From Candidatus Schekmanbacteria bacterium (GTDB lineage: Bacteria; CSSED10-310; JACPHN01), in contig JACPHN010000161.1 of assembly GCA_016188575.1 (NCBI GenBank), positions 1-60,263 of the forward strand: a stretch of 60,263 bases of DNA. Reading direction: 5' to 3'. A program made the translations under genes and the position numbers. Shown here one piece after another: positions 60,163 through 60,263 of this stretch. Numbering within the stretch: position 1 is the stretch's first letter; every line of letters starts with the position of its first letter. Below the pieces are notes generated by a model. That model searched no databases, had not been told where the DNA came from, and saw nothing but the letters and a program-made list of their open reading frames with translations.

Positions 60163-60263
60163 ATGTACAGATACGGCCAAGGCCCACGCGGCTTGCGCTC
60201 CCCTGGTCTACGGTCACGACTCCATCCGACCAGCGGCCAGCATGGCTCCCAGGGAGACTTACG

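Noticed and set aside
1-60263. CRISPR array, prophage or rRNA operon
   Set aside because: No regularly spaced identical short repeats, phage structural genes or rRNA sequence were seen; the repeats found are dispersed.

Overview
This is a high-GC (visibly well above 60%) Gram-negative bacterial window. The evidence is an LPS/Kdo gene group, a TonB-receptor remnant, lipoproteins, secreted proteins with PTPTPT linkers, and a group 3b [NiFe] hydrogenase. The style resembles uncultivated Myxococcota, Desulfobacterota or Binatota-like genomes, but no rRNA or tRNA gene is present and the lineage cannot be fixed from this sequence alone.

Layout. 0-0.4 kb: an IS200/IS605 transposase entering from the left edge. 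0.7-5.2 kb: a secreted beta-propeller protein, a class V aminotransferase and a fibronectin-III protein. 5.4-10.7 kb: a compact NADP-linked sulfhydrogenase operon (hydB, a cyclic-nucleotide-binding protein, hydG, hydD, hydA, maturation protease), ending in the 5' scar of hypA next to a FitA/VapC-type toxin-antitoxin pair. 11.8-18.5 kb: a three-gene overlapping minus-strand operon (AsmA-like anchor protein, LOG-domain protein, secreted esterase plus glycoside-hydrolase-like protein). 18.6-27.2 kb: an L,D-transpeptidase-like protein, a membrane protein, an AhpD-like protein, an HD-GYP gene broken by an in-frame TAG, an RRM protein, an SGNH-like lipoprotein, an M24 peptidase and a chimeric VIT/TonB-receptor remnant. 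27.6-33 kb: a glycosyltransferase, membrane protein, waaA and MsbA-like ABC exporter, apparently an LPS core/lipid A operon, followed by a truncated acyltransferase. 33-40.4 kb: a giant BNR-repeat protein, an acyl carrier protein, ClpC and YfiH.

40.6-50.8 kb is the most distinctive region. Three short genes encode peptides with nearly the same N-terminal leader (MKK-A-x-x-V-x-PEQVK-x-V-x-AG) and different C-termini. They surround an export locus: a C39 peptidase domain, a broken ABC exporter, a second ABC exporter with a degenerate C39-like domain, and an HlyD adaptor. A secreted S8 protease follows. All three peptide genes have a GG-N10-GC (sigma-54-like) sequence upstream, and two lie in about 300-bp direct repeats that flank the export genes. 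This looks like an undescribed, partly decayed peptide-export (bacteriocin or RiPP-like) system.

50.8-60.3 kb holds a 55-bp perfect inverted repeat with a 139-bp centre, a parallel beta-helix protein, a secreted caspase-like protein split by a third in-frame TAG, a large lipoprotein, and a junction of two truncated genes (sce7726 and a secreted protein). The window also carries at least two MITE-like repeat families (R1 with TGAATCCACCGCC ends; R2 with CGGCGTCGGC-type ends). Many truncated genes, including acyltransferase, DUF2461, hypA and the TonB receptor, show a locus under heavy rearrangement.
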